Part shown: piece after piece, positions 8,443 to 16,237 of the stretch
Position numbering within the stretch: position 1 is the first letter of the stretch
Layout: each line of letters starts with the position of its first letter
Assembly: GCF_015277815.1 (NCBI RefSeq)
Contig: NZ_CP063813.1
Coordinates: forward strand, 3,410,001 to 3,474,000
From: Microbacterium atlanticum
Lineage (GTDB): Bacteria; Actinomycetota; Actinomycetes; Actinomycetales; Microbacteriaceae
Direction of reading: 5' to 3'
Length of the DNA stretch: 64,000 nucleotides
Made by a program: the position numbers and the translations under genes
The notes under the pieces: generated by a model
Seen by the model: the letters and a program-made list of their open reading frames with translations, nothing else
What the model was told of the DNA's origin: nothing
The model's database searches: none

Positions 8443-9369
8443 TCAGCCCGGCAGCTCGGCGAAGGCGCGCACCGGGAAGGTGCCGAACCCCTCGACGGCC
8501 GGCGGCGCCGCGGTGAAGCGCGCGCCTTGCGGCGGCAGCGAGCCGAGGTTGGTCAGGTGCTCGACGACGTGCACCCCGGCGCCCAGCAGCAGCGAGTGCG
8601 CCGGCCGCTCACCGCCGGACTCGGTGTCGTCGATGTTCACCGAGTCGATGCCCACCAGCGCCGCGCCCGCGTCGATGAGCCACTGCGCGGCTTCGCCCGA
8701 GAGGAACGGGGCGCCGCGGCCGTACTCCGGGCGGCCGAACCAGCGGTCCCAGCCCGTGTGCAGCAGCACCGCCGCGCCGCGCACGTCGCGATCGGCGAGG
8801 GTGGTGGAGCGGATGCCTCGGCGCGAGGCATCCCACGCGTCCTCCAGGTGGAACACCTCGGCCCGCAGGCCCACCAGCGTCGACAGGTCGAGGCCGGCGA
8901 GATCGGCACCCTCGGCGTAGCGGTGGAACGGCGAGTCGAGGTACGTGCCGGTGTTGCCGATCATCGTGATGACGTCCATCGCGAACTCGGTTCCCGGCGC
9001 ATACCGTGCGCGGGAGTCCTCGCGCGTCAGGTGCGGCGTGATGGTCGGCGCCGGCAGCCCCGGATAGGTCACGAGACCCGCGCGGATCGGGTGGCTGAGG
9101 TCGACGACGCGCGCAGCGCGGGGGGCCTCGGGCACGTCGACGCCGCGGCTGCCGCGATGGGGCTCCTCGACGATCCGCAGCCCCCGCAGCTCGACCTCGT
9201 CGACGAGCGCGAGGCCGAGGTGGGTGACCAGCAGGCGGGCGATCTCGTCGGACGCGGCATCCGCCGACGGCAGATCGAGGCGGAAGCCGGTGCCGGACAG
9301 ACCACCCCCGTTGGCGAAGCGGATGTCAAAGTCGAAGTGCGCGCGGTACTGCGGGGAGGTGGCGGGCAT
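8443..9369 (-). CDS. cyclase family protein (kynurenine formamidase-like fold)
   Basis: A 308-residue metal-dependent hydrolase of the cyclase/PF04199 family. An N-terminal extension (about 1-85) precedes the family domain that starts at RVVDLSHPI. The metal motif, usually HxGTHxDxPxH, appears here as NTGTYLDSPFHRY, so two of the usual His positions are replaced by Asn and Tyr. The same variant is known in a subset of the family, so it need not be inactive. Substrate unknown. The gene stands apart from the catabolic blocks. It is probably leaderless, with TAGGTT seven bases before the ATG, and is divergent from the SDR gene at 9553. Confidence 0.8.
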   Translation of the reverse strand: MPATSPQYRAHFDFDIRFANGGGLSGTGFRLDLPSADAASDEIARLLVTHLGLALVDEVELRGLRIVEEPHRGSRGVDVPEAPRAARVVDLSHPIRAGLVTYPGLPAPTITPHLTREDSRARYAPGTEFAMDVITMIGNTGTYLDSPFHRYAEGADLAGLDLSTLVGLRAEVFHLEDAWDASRRGIRSTTLADRDVRGAAVLLHTGWDRWFGRPEYGRGAPFLSGEAAQWLIDAGAALVGIDSVNIDDTESGGERPAHSLLLGAGVHVVEHLTNLGSLPPQGARFTAAPPAVEGFGTFPVRAFAELPG

Positions 9370-9376
9370 GCGGGCC

Positions 9377-9382
9377 AACCTA
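9377..9382 (-). promoter_or_regulatory. -10 box (TAGGTT) of the cyclase-family gene
   Basis: TAGGTT on the minus strand lies seven bases upstream of the ATG at 9369, the spacing of a leaderless transcript. Confidence 0.5.
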
Positions 9383-9539
9383 AGGGCGCGGGCCGGCGGC
9401 GGAGCAGAGGGGATCTGCGCATCAGAGGATGATTCCTGCCGATCTCCGCTCGTCCGCAGATGCCCTGAGCTGCGCCGCTCGCATTCTCCGAGGACCGCCG
9501 CGGGAGCGCAACCCCGTGCACCGCCGGCGGACCCGCTCG

Positions 9540-9545
9540 TACGGT
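9540..9545 (+). promoter_or_regulatory. -10 box (TACGGT) of the SDR gene
   Basis: TACGGT ends seven bases before the ATG at 9553. No ribosome binding site is present in the gap. The same box is used at 34289 in front of another SDR and at 23021 in front of the IclR gene. Confidence 0.5.
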
Positions 9546-9552
9546 CGAGCCC

Positions 9553-10359
9553 ATGCAGACCTTCGACTTCACCCCACGCCGTGCGATCGTCACCGCCTCG
9601 GACTCGGGGATCGGGCAGGCGACCGCCATCGCCCTCGCCGAGGCCGGCTGCGACGTCGGCATCACCTGGCACAGCGACGAGGAGGGCGCGCAGCTCACGG
9701 CCGCCGCCGTCCGCGAGCGCGGCCGGAACGCCGAGTCGGTGCAGTTCGACGCCACCGACCTCGACGCCGTCGGCGTGACGATCGACGGCCTCGTCGACCG
9801 TCTGGGCGGGCTCGACGTGTTCGTCAACAATGCCGGCGGCGGCGCGGGCGGGCCGTTCCTCGAGGTGTCGGTCGATGACTGGCGCCAGGTCGTCGCCCTC
9901 AACCTCGACGGCGCGTTCGCCGCGCTGCAGGCGGCCGCCCGGCACATGGTGCGGGCGGGGCAGGGCGGACGCCTCATCGCGATCACCAGCGTGCACGAGA
10001 CCCAGCCGCGCGTCGGCTCGGCGGCCTACGTCGCGGCCAAGCACGGCCTGGGCGGACTCATCAAGACCATGGCGCAGGAGCTCGCCGAGCACGCGATCAC
10101 CGCGAACGCCGTCGCACCGGGCGAGATCGCGACGCCGCTCACCGACCAGGACCCCGAGGATGCCGAGCGCACGCACCGTCCCGGCATCCCGCTCGGGCGC
10201 CCGGGGAAGCCCGACGAGATCGCGGCGGTCGTCGCGTTCCTCGCGTCGCCCGCGGCGAGCTACGTCACCGGCGCGAGCTGGACCGTCGACGGCGGGATGC
10301 TGCAGATGGGGCCGCAGGCCGGCTCGCACCTCACCAGCGACGAGTGGCGGAAGGGATGA
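9553..10359 (+). CDS. SDR family oxidoreductase
   Basis: A 268-residue NAD(P)-dependent short-chain dehydrogenase. The nucleotide motif is TASDSGIG (the usual TGxxxGIG with Gly replaced by Ala-Ser), followed by NNAGGGAG. The catalytic positions are Ser in ITSVHE, then YVAAK. The C-terminus has VTGASWTVDGGMLQMG. Substrate unknown. It overlaps the next small gene by a few bases, so the two are translationally coupled. Confidence 0.85.
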   Translation: MQTFDFTPRRAIVTASDSGIGQATAIALAEAGCDVGITWHSDEEGAQLTAAAVRERGRNAESVQFDATDLDAVGVTIDGLVDRLGGLDVFVNNAGGGAGGPFLEVSVDDWRQVVALNLDGAFAALQAAARHMVRAGQGGRLIAITSVHETQPRVGSAAYVAAKHGLGGLIKTMAQELAEHAITANAVAPGEIATPLTDQDPEDAERTHRPGIPLGRPGKPDEIAAVVAFLASPAASYVTGASWTVDGGMLQMGPQAGSHLTSDEWRKG

Positions 10360-10361
10360 GC

Positions 10362-10559
10362 ATGCGCGACGACATCGACGGCACCGGCATGAACGACGAG
10401 GAGAAGCGGCGCGATCAGCTGACGTCGGCGCCGAACGCGGTCGCGTCCGACGCGGATCCCCGCATCGACGTGACCCACCGCGACGGCGTCACGCGCATCG
10501 ACATCCGCGACGACGCCGACGTGCGACCGGGCGACCCGACCAAGGATCCAGGCGAGTAG
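10362..10559 (+). CDS. small acidic protein, conserved-type, unknown function
   Basis: A 65-residue hydrophilic protein starting MRDDIDGTGMNDEEKRRDQL and rich in Asp/Arg (THRDGVTRIDIRDDADV). It has no membrane segment or signal. The ATG at 10362 has AAGGGA five bases upstream, inside the end of the SDR gene. Starts at 10356 or GTG 10344 are also in frame. It ends four bases before the convergent GNAT gene. Function unknown. Confidence 0.6.
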   Translation: MRDDIDGTGMNDEEKRRDQLTSAPNAVASDADPRIDVTHRDGVTRIDIRDDADVRPGDPTKDPGE

Positions 10560-10563
10560 GGAT

Positions 10564-11277
10564 TCAGCGGCGGACGAGCAGATACCCGCGCGCGTCGTCG
10601 AAGCCGCCGATGACGAGCCCGTCGGCCAGGTGCCCGGTGAGCTGCTCGCGTACGCGCAGGCGCCAGGTGGCGGCATCCGTCGGCGCCTCGCGCCGCATCG
10701 CCTCGATGTCGCGCGGGATCTCGACCGACGCGACCACCCGCTCGTCGCCGGGAGTCGGCACCGGCGGCGCCGCGAGGGCCCACGAGACCATGATCCGGTC
10801 GGTCTCGTCGCCGCGGTTGACGCCGTCGTCCATGGGCCCGTAGTGGTTCACCAGGTACTCGGTCGCGCGCGTGCCGAGCACCCGCAGGTTGAAGTGGGCG
10901 TTGCGGGCGACCAGCGGGTCGAAGGTCCAGGTGATGTGGCCCACGCCCCGCGAGAGCGCCCAGTCCCGCTGATGCTGCTTGATAACGCGGCCGACGCCGC
11001 GAGCCTGCCGGCCCGGGAGCACACCGGTGATGTGGCTGTGCATCGAGCGCGACGACGGATCGCCGAAGAAGGCGACGGATGCCCCCACCATCTCCTCCCC
11101 GTCGTACACGCCGACCGCGTAGTTGCCGGAGTGCGCCAGGGCGCGGAGGAGGTTGGCCGGCATGCCGCCCGGATCTCCGCCCCACACCTCGGCGAGCACC
11201 CGCGCGGCGAGGTGCACCTTCTCGACGGTGTCGAGCGGGATGATGTCGATGCCCGGCGGCGGCACGGTGGGAGCCAT
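10564..11277 (-). CDS. GNAT-type acetyltransferase family protein
   Basis: A 237-residue protein resembling the COG3375 predicted acetyltransferases. GIDIIPLDTVEKVHLAARVLAEVWGGDP at the N-terminus, the acetyl-CoA loop-like GVLPGRQARGVGRVIKQHQRDWALSRG (about residues 90-115), and WTFDPLVARNAHFNLRVLGTRATEYLVNHYG are typical. Acceptor unknown. The start at 11277 gives MAPTVPPPG. It is divergent from the MFS gene; the 55-bp gap must hold both promoters. Confidence 0.75.
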   Translation of the reverse strand: MAPTVPPPGIDIIPLDTVEKVHLAARVLAEVWGGDPGGMPANLLRALAHSGNYAVGVYDGEEMVGASVAFFGDPSSRSMHSHITGVLPGRQARGVGRVIKQHQRDWALSRGVGHITWTFDPLVARNAHFNLRVLGTRATEYLVNHYGPMDDGVNRGDETDRIMVSWALAAPPVPTPGDERVVASVEIPRDIEAMRREAPTDAATWRLRVREQLTGHLADGLVIGGFDDARGYLLVRR

Positions 11278-11320
11278 GCCCTCAGTCTGCACCCGCGGAG
11301 CCCCGGGGTTGGAGCGCCGA

Positions 11321-11326
11321 TAGCCT
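11321..11326 (+). promoter_or_regulatory. -10 box (TAGCCT) of the MFS gene
   Basis: TAGCCT ends six bases before the ATG at 11333 and three before an in-frame GTG at 11330. No clear Shine-Dalgarno is present. The arrangement fits a leaderless or near-leaderless mRNA. Confidence 0.45.
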
Positions 11327-11332
11327 GAAGTG

Positions 11333-12775
11333 ATGCATGCGGGTGACGAGGACGCCAGAAGAAGACTCACCCGGATGCCTCGCCAGGGCGCCATCGTCGC
11401 GGTCCTGGCGATCGCGGGGCTGGCGTCGTCGTTCATGTTCACGCTGGTGGTGCCGATCCAGTCCAAGCTGCCCGAGCTGCTGGACGCCAGCCGCGAGGAC
11501 ACGGCGTGGGTCGTGACCTCGACGCTCCTGGCCGCCGCGGTGATGACGCCGATCGCCGGGCGCCTCGGCGACATGTACGGCAAGCGGCGCATCGTGCTCG
11601 TGCTGCTGGCCCTGCTGGTGGTGGGCTCGGTCATCGCTGCGGCATCCACCGGCATCATCGGCGTGATCATCGGACGCACGCTGCAGGGGGCCGTCACCGG
11701 CGTCGTCCCGCTCGGCATCTCGATCCTGCGTGACGTGCTGCACCAGAGCCGCGTCGACTCGGCGATCGCGCTCATCAGCGCGACGCTCGGCGTCGGCGGC
11801 GCACTGGGGCTCCCGATCAGCGCGCTGATCACCGAGCGCAGCGACTGGCACGTGCTGTTCTGGGTCTCGGCGGCGCTCGGCGCGATCGTGTTCGGCCTCG
11901 TGCTGTGGATCGTGCCGGTCAGCGCGCTGCGCACCGGCGGCCGGTTCGACTTCGTCGGCACCGCGGGCCTCGCCGTCGGGCTGCTCGGGGTGCTGCTGGC
12001 GGTCTCGCGCGGCAACGAGTGGGGGTGGACGTCGCCCGCCGTGCTGGCGCTCGGGATCGGCGGGTTCGTGGTGCTGCTCGCGTGGGGCTGGTACGAGCTG
12101 CGCATCGCCGAGCCGCTGCTCGACCTCCGCGTCGCAGCGCGGCGCCCCGTGCTGCTCACCAACCTCGCCTCGATCGCGTTCGGGTTCTCGCTGTTCGCGT
12201 CGAACGTGATCTATCCGCAGATGCTGGAGCTGCCCACGGCGGTCGGGGGCTTCGGCCTGTCGCTCGTGGCCGCGAGCCTCATCGTGATGCCGGCGGGCCT
12301 GGTGATGATGGTGCTCTCGCCGTTCTCGGGGCAGCTCGCGCGCACCGTCGGACCGAAGCTGCTCCTCGTGGCCGGAGCCGTCGCGCTCGTCGTCACCTAC
12401 GGCTTCACGCTGCTGTTCGCCACCGAGGTGTGGCAGATCCTCGTGGCCAACATCGGCATCGGGCTGGGCATCGGCTTCGGCTACGCCGCGATGCCGATGC
12501 TCATCATGCGCTCCGTGCCGCAGTCCGAGACGGGGGCCTCGAACGGGCTCAACGCGCTGTTCCGCTCGCTCGGCACCAGCACCGCCGCGGCCGTCATCGG
12601 CGCGGTGCTGGCCTCCTTCGCGATCGACGTCGACGGCGTTGCGGTCCCCCAGCCCGTCGCGTTCCAGATCTCCTTCCTGCTCGGCGGGGCGGCGGCGGTG
12701 GTCGCCCTCGTCGTGGCGCTGTTCATCCCGCGGCATCACGCGCCGCAGGAGAGGCATCCGTCCCTCCGCGAGTGA
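11333..12775 (+). CDS. MFS transporter, DHA2-type drug exporter
   Basis: A 480-residue integral membrane protein with about 14 hydrophobic segments. The motif-A-like loop RLGDMYGKRR follows TM2. TM5 carries LGVGGALGLPISALITERSDWHVLFW, an antiporter-type motif C region. The C-terminal half has the DHA2 stretch GIGLGIGFGYAAMPMLIMRSVPQSETGASNGLNALFRSLGTS. It likely exports drugs or metabolites by proton antiport. The substrate cannot be inferred. The N-terminus GDEDARRRLTRMPRQG is cytoplasmic. A GTG three bases upstream is an alternative start. Confidence 0.88.
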   Translation: MHAGDEDARRRLTRMPRQGAIVAVLAIAGLASSFMFTLVVPIQSKLPELLDASREDTAWVVTSTLLAAAVMTPIAGRLGDMYGKRRIVLVLLALLVVGSVIAAASTGIIGVIIGRTLQGAVTGVVPLGISILRDVLHQSRVDSAIALISATLGVGGALGLPISALITERSDWHVLFWVSAALGAIVFGLVLWIVPVSALRTGGRFDFVGTAGLAVGLLGVLLAVSRGNEWGWTSPAVLALGIGGFVVLLAWGWYELRIAEPLLDLRVAARRPVLLTNLASIAFGFSLFASNVIYPQMLELPTAVGGFGLSLVAASLIVMPAGLVMMVLSPFSGQLARTVGPKLLLVAGAVALVVTYGFTLLFATEVWQILVANIGIGLGIGFGYAAMPMLIMRSVPQSETGASNGLNALFRSLGTSTAAAVIGAVLASFAIDVDGVAVPQPVAFQISFLLGGAAAVVALVVALFIPRHHAPQERHPSLRE

Positions 12776-13008
12776 TGAGGCGCCGCGGTTGTCCGTCCGG
12801 TGATCGGGGCGGCGGCAACTCGCGCCGTGCAGGGCCGGCCGCGCGACACGCCGAGGACATCGCCCCGCTCACGGCGTGTCGCAATGATCGACCATGCACC
12901 ACGCATGGCCCGGAGCCGGGGCGGAGCGACGCCGCGACCGCGGGGGCCCTGTCGCGACGCGGACCCCGTCGCTAGCCTGACCACTGTCGAAGTGACGGGG
13001 GTGCGCGC

Positions 13009-14619
13009 ATGGACCGACAGAGCCCGGGTGACCGCCGAGACGAACCGGAGCAGGTGCCCGTCGGACCGCCCGACGGGGCGACCGCCGCAGCGGGCGACAC
13101 TCCGGCCGCGTCGCGGCGGGCGGCAGAGCGGAGCGGGACGGATGCCTCGGCGGCGACGGCGACGACGGCCGACGACGGCGCCGACCACGACACCCGGTTC
13201 TTCGGCCAGCCCTGGGCTCTCGCGCACATCTTCGGCGTGGAGATGTGGGAGCGGTTCAGCTTCTACGGCATGCAGGGCATCCTGCTCATCTACATGTACT
13301 ACTCCGTCGCGGACGGCGGACTGGGGATCCCGGAGGCGACCGCGACGGGCATCGTCGGCGCGTACGGCGGCACCGTGTACCTCTCGACGATCCTCGGCGC
13401 CTGGGTCGCGGACCGGCTGCTCGGGTCGGAGCGCGTGCTGTTCTACAGCGCGTGGGTCATCATGGCGGGCCACATCGCGCTCGCACTGCTGCCGAGTGTG
13501 TGGGGACTGGGCGTCGGGCTGATCCTCGTCGCCGTGGGCTCGGGCGGCCTCAAGGCCAACGCGACCGCAGTCGTCGGCACGCTGTACTCCGCGAAGGATC
13601 CGCGGCGCGACGCCGGCTTCTCGCTGTTCTACCTCGGCATCAACCTGGGCGCGTTCCTGGGTCCGATCGTCACGGGCCTGCTGCAGAGCAACGTCGGCTT
13701 CCACTGGGGCTTCGGCGCCGCGGCCGTCGGCATGGCGATCGGCCTCACGCAGTACTCGTTCGGCCGCAAGCAACTGCCGGCGTCGTCGCGCGTCGTCGCG
13801 AACCCGCTGCCGGCGAACCGCCGCGGCATGATGATCGGCATCGCCCTCGCGGGGCTGCTGCTCATCGTCGTGCTCGTGCTCACCGGAGTGATCCGGGCCG
13901 ACAACCTCGCGGGCATCGTGATCCTCGTGACCCTCGTCGCCGCCGTGGCGTACTTCTCGGTCATCATCACCTCGCGCGCGATCACCGGCGACGATCGGTC
14001 ACGGGTGATCGGGTTCATCCCCCTGTTCATCGTGAACGTCGGGTTCTGGTCGCTGTATCAGCAGCAGTTCACGGTGCTGACGATCTACTCCGACAAGCAG
14101 CTCGATCGCACGATCTTCGGCTGGGAGATGCCGGTGTCGTGGGTGAACTCGATCAACCCGGTGTTCGTCATCATCCTCTCCGGCGTGTTCGCGGCGATCT
14201 GGACGAAGCTCGGCGACCACGCGCCGTCGGCGCCGGTGAAGTTCTCGCTCGGCGCCATGATCATGGGCGTGGCGTTCCTGCTGTTCCTGCCGTGGGCGAA
14301 CGGCGCGCCGAACTCGACGCCGCTGCTGGCGATCGTGCTGATCCTGTTCGTGTTCACCATCGCCGAGCTGTTCATCTCGCCGCCCGGGCTCTCGGTGACG
14401 ACGAAGCTCGCACCCGAGCTGTTCCACACCCAGATGGTCGCGCTGTACTTCCTGTCCATCGCCCTGGGCACCGCGATCGCCGGCTGGCTCGCCCAGTTCT
14501 ACAACCCCGAGGACGAGGTGCCCTACTTCACGATCCTCGGCGGCATCGCCATCGTGCTGGGCCTCGCACTGCTCGCCGCAGTGAAGCCCGTGCTTCGGCT
14601 CATGCGGGGCGTGCGCTGA
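13009..14619 (+). CDS. peptide MFS transporter, POT/PTR family
   Basis: A proton-coupled di/tripeptide importer of 536 residues. A long polar N-terminal tail (about 1-60, Ala/Asp/Arg-rich) precedes the first helix. The POT signature ExxERFSFYG is present as EMWERFSFYGMQG, where the Glu and Arg take part in proton coupling. The PTR2 region GGTVYLSTILGAWVADRLLGSERVLFY and the loop GSGGLKANATAVVGTLYS are also clear, and about 14 membrane segments can be counted. The ATG at 13009 has GGGGGTGCG upstream. The 233-bp gap before it holds nothing coding that I can support, only a TAGCCT-like box at about 12974. Confidence 0.92.
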   Translation: MDRQSPGDRRDEPEQVPVGPPDGATAAAGDTPAASRRAAERSGTDASAATATTADDGADHDTRFFGQPWALAHIFGVEMWERFSFYGMQGILLIYMYYSVADGGLGIPEATATGIVGAYGGTVYLSTILGAWVADRLLGSERVLFYSAWVIMAGHIALALLPSVWGLGVGLILVAVGSGGLKANATAVVGTLYSAKDPRRDAGFSLFYLGINLGAFLGPIVTGLLQSNVGFHWGFGAAAVGMAIGLTQYSFGRKQLPASSRVVANPLPANRRGMMIGIALAGLLLIVVLVLTGVIRADNLAGIVILVTLVAAVAYFSVIITSRAITGDDRSRVIGFIPLFIVNVGFWSLYQQQFTVLTIYSDKQLDRTIFGWEMPVSWVNSINPVFVIILSGVFAAIWTKLGDHAPSAPVKFSLGAMIMGVAFLLFLPWANGAPNSTPLLAIVLILFVFTIAELFISPPGLSVTTKLAPELFHTQMVALYFLSIALGTAIAGWLAQFYNPEDEVPYFTILGGIAIVLGLALLAAVKPVLRLMRGVR

Positions 14620-14639
14620 GGCGGGCGTGCGCTGAGGCG
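14608..14639 (+). repeat. 16-bp tandem duplication spanning a stop codon
   Basis: The 16-mer GGCGTGCGCTGAGGCG occurs twice back to back. The first copy contains the TGA stop of the peptide transporter gene, so the second copy carries a spare TGA just beyond it. It looks like a recent slippage or duplication event. Confidence 0.9.
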
Positions 14640-14663
14640 GCGCGGTACGAGGGCGCGACGCGG

Positions 14664-16091
14664 TCACGTCTGCCGCACTGCCATCCGCTCGCGCCGTCGG
14701 ATCGGCGACCTCGTCACCGGCCGCCACGTCCGCTGGGCGTCCCACCACGCCGGCCCTCTCACGTACGGCACCCCCTCGACCATCGCCACCTGCCACCCGC
14801 CGGAGTCGATGGTGCGATGGTGGAACCAGCACAGCAGCACCCCGTTGTCGGTGTGCGTCGACCCACCCCGCGAATGCTCCTCGACGTGATGCACTTCGCA
14901 CCACTGCGGCGGCACCTGACACCCGGGGATGAGGCATCCGCCGTCACGCAGGGTGATGGCCCGGCGCTGGTGATGGTTGAAGACTCGATCGAGCGTCCGC
15001 ATCGACACGATCCGGCCGGCCGCGCCGAGCACGACCCGCTGCACCGCGCCCGCGCAGGCGATGTGCCGGGCCGCGGCGATCGAGACCGGCTCGTCGTCAC
15101 CGGGGAGGTGCGCATACCCGCGCCCCGACGCGAGGTCTTGTTCGCGCACCGACACGACCAGTGTCGGTGCGGCGCCGCCGAGCATGGGCAGTTCACCGGA
15201 TGCCACCGCTGCCGTCAGCAGCACGGCCAGCACATCGTGCCGCTTCTGGGCAGGCGTTCGGCGGTCCGCCGCGCCCCCTACCGAGTCGTCGCAATCGCTC
15301 GGCTCGCTCTCTGAGAAGCACGGCCCCTGCACGTCGTCCACCTTCGGGTTCAGCACACTGTCGAACCCGAGCTGCAGCTGCGCTGCGACCTCGGGGAGGA
15401 GACCACCCCGAACCGGAACGAGCCCGTCTTCTCCTCGCCGCCCGATCGTGAGTCCCCGCTTTCGCATGGCGCGCGACTCGGCCGGCTCGGCGCCGTCCTG
15501 ATCGAGATAGGCCGCCCACACGAGCGCGAACGCGCGAAGGTCGTCCGCTGTGGCCGGCGGCGCCGCATCCGCTCCCTCACCGCAGGCCGCGGCAGCGAGT
15601 TCCTCGTCTGCCGCCAGCAGCTCGGCACGACCCGCACCGCACCCGCGGAATGCGCTGACGACGGTGGCCATGCCGTCGATGCCCACGGCACCCGCCGCGA
15701 GCGCGAGACGCAGGTGCGGGAACTCGGCCGGCAACGCCTCGCCGGTCGACAGCGACGTGGGCCGTCGCACCGCCTTCGCCGCCGCGAGCACCTCGGCAGC
15801 GGTGCGCGATGACACCCGCGTCGCCCGCTGGATGAGCTCGCCGGCGTTCCGGCATCCGTTCCGCGCGGTCAGCCGGTCAGGCTGTGCGCGCTCCTCATCC
15901 CGCTCGATGAGTTGGGCGACCGCCTCCGCCAGCAGGGCCTCGGCACCCCTGCGGAGTCGCCCTGCCGCAGCGAGCGTCGCCAGCAGCTCGTCATCGTCTG
16001 CCAGCCGCAGTCCGTCGTCGCCGAATCCCGCCGCGACACGCTCTGCGAGCGCGTCGCCGAGCGCCATGAGGGCGGCGGCGAGGTTCGTCAT
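14664..16091 (-). CDS. DUF222 (13E12-type) HNH endonuclease family protein
   Basis: A full-length member of 475 residues. The N-terminal two thirds is DUF222 (ARNGCRNAGELIQRATRVSSRTAAEV; LALAAGAVGIDGMATVVSAF). The C-terminal HNH domain reads GGCLIPGCQVPPQWCEVHH, then HSRGGSTHTDNGVLLCWFHH, giving the Cys pair, HH, Asn and final His expected for a zinc-bound HNH nuclease. The start at 16091 follows GGGGG. No SOS box like that at 652-667 was seen upstream. Such genes are multicopy in Microbacteriaceae and their biological role is not established. Confidence 0.9.
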   Translation of the reverse strand: MTNLAAALMALGDALAERVAAGFGDDGLRLADDDELLATLAAAGRLRRGAEALLAEAVAQLIERDEERAQPDRLTARNGCRNAGELIQRATRVSSRTAAEVLAAAKAVRRPTSLSTGEALPAEFPHLRLALAAGAVGIDGMATVVSAFRGCGAGRAELLAADEELAAAACGEGADAAPPATADDLRAFALVWAAYLDQDGAEPAESRAMRKRGLTIGRRGEDGLVPVRGGLLPEVAAQLQLGFDSVLNPKVDDVQGPCFSESEPSDCDDSVGGAADRRTPAQKRHDVLAVLLTAAVASGELPMLGGAAPTLVVSVREQDLASGRGYAHLPGDDEPVSIAAARHIACAGAVQRVVLGAAGRIVSMRTLDRVFNHHQRRAITLRDGGCLIPGCQVPPQWCEVHHVEEHSRGGSTHTDNGVLLCWFHHRTIDSGGWQVAMVEGVPYVRGPAWWDAQRTWRPVTRSPIRRRERMAVRQT

Positions 16092-16237
16092 GCCCCCATT
16101 CTGATGAGGGCCACCGACATTCGAAGCCCAGATCAGAAGTCTTTTCCTCACCCCTGTGGACGACCACCGATCCAGAGGGTGCAGGACCGCCCTGTGGAGG
16201 AGGCGCGGCACCTACGGGGCGACATCCGCCGGCTGTG

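Noticed and set aside
11282..12757. Long minus-strand open frame opposite the MFS gene
   Set aside because: Its translation is low-complexity Arg/Asp/His-rich and mirrors the transporter codons; typical of high-GC antisense frames.
16092..16237. A small gene or an SOS box in front of the second DUF222 gene
   Set aside because: Only a half-site-like TTCGAA is present and no open frame with a ribosome site fits.
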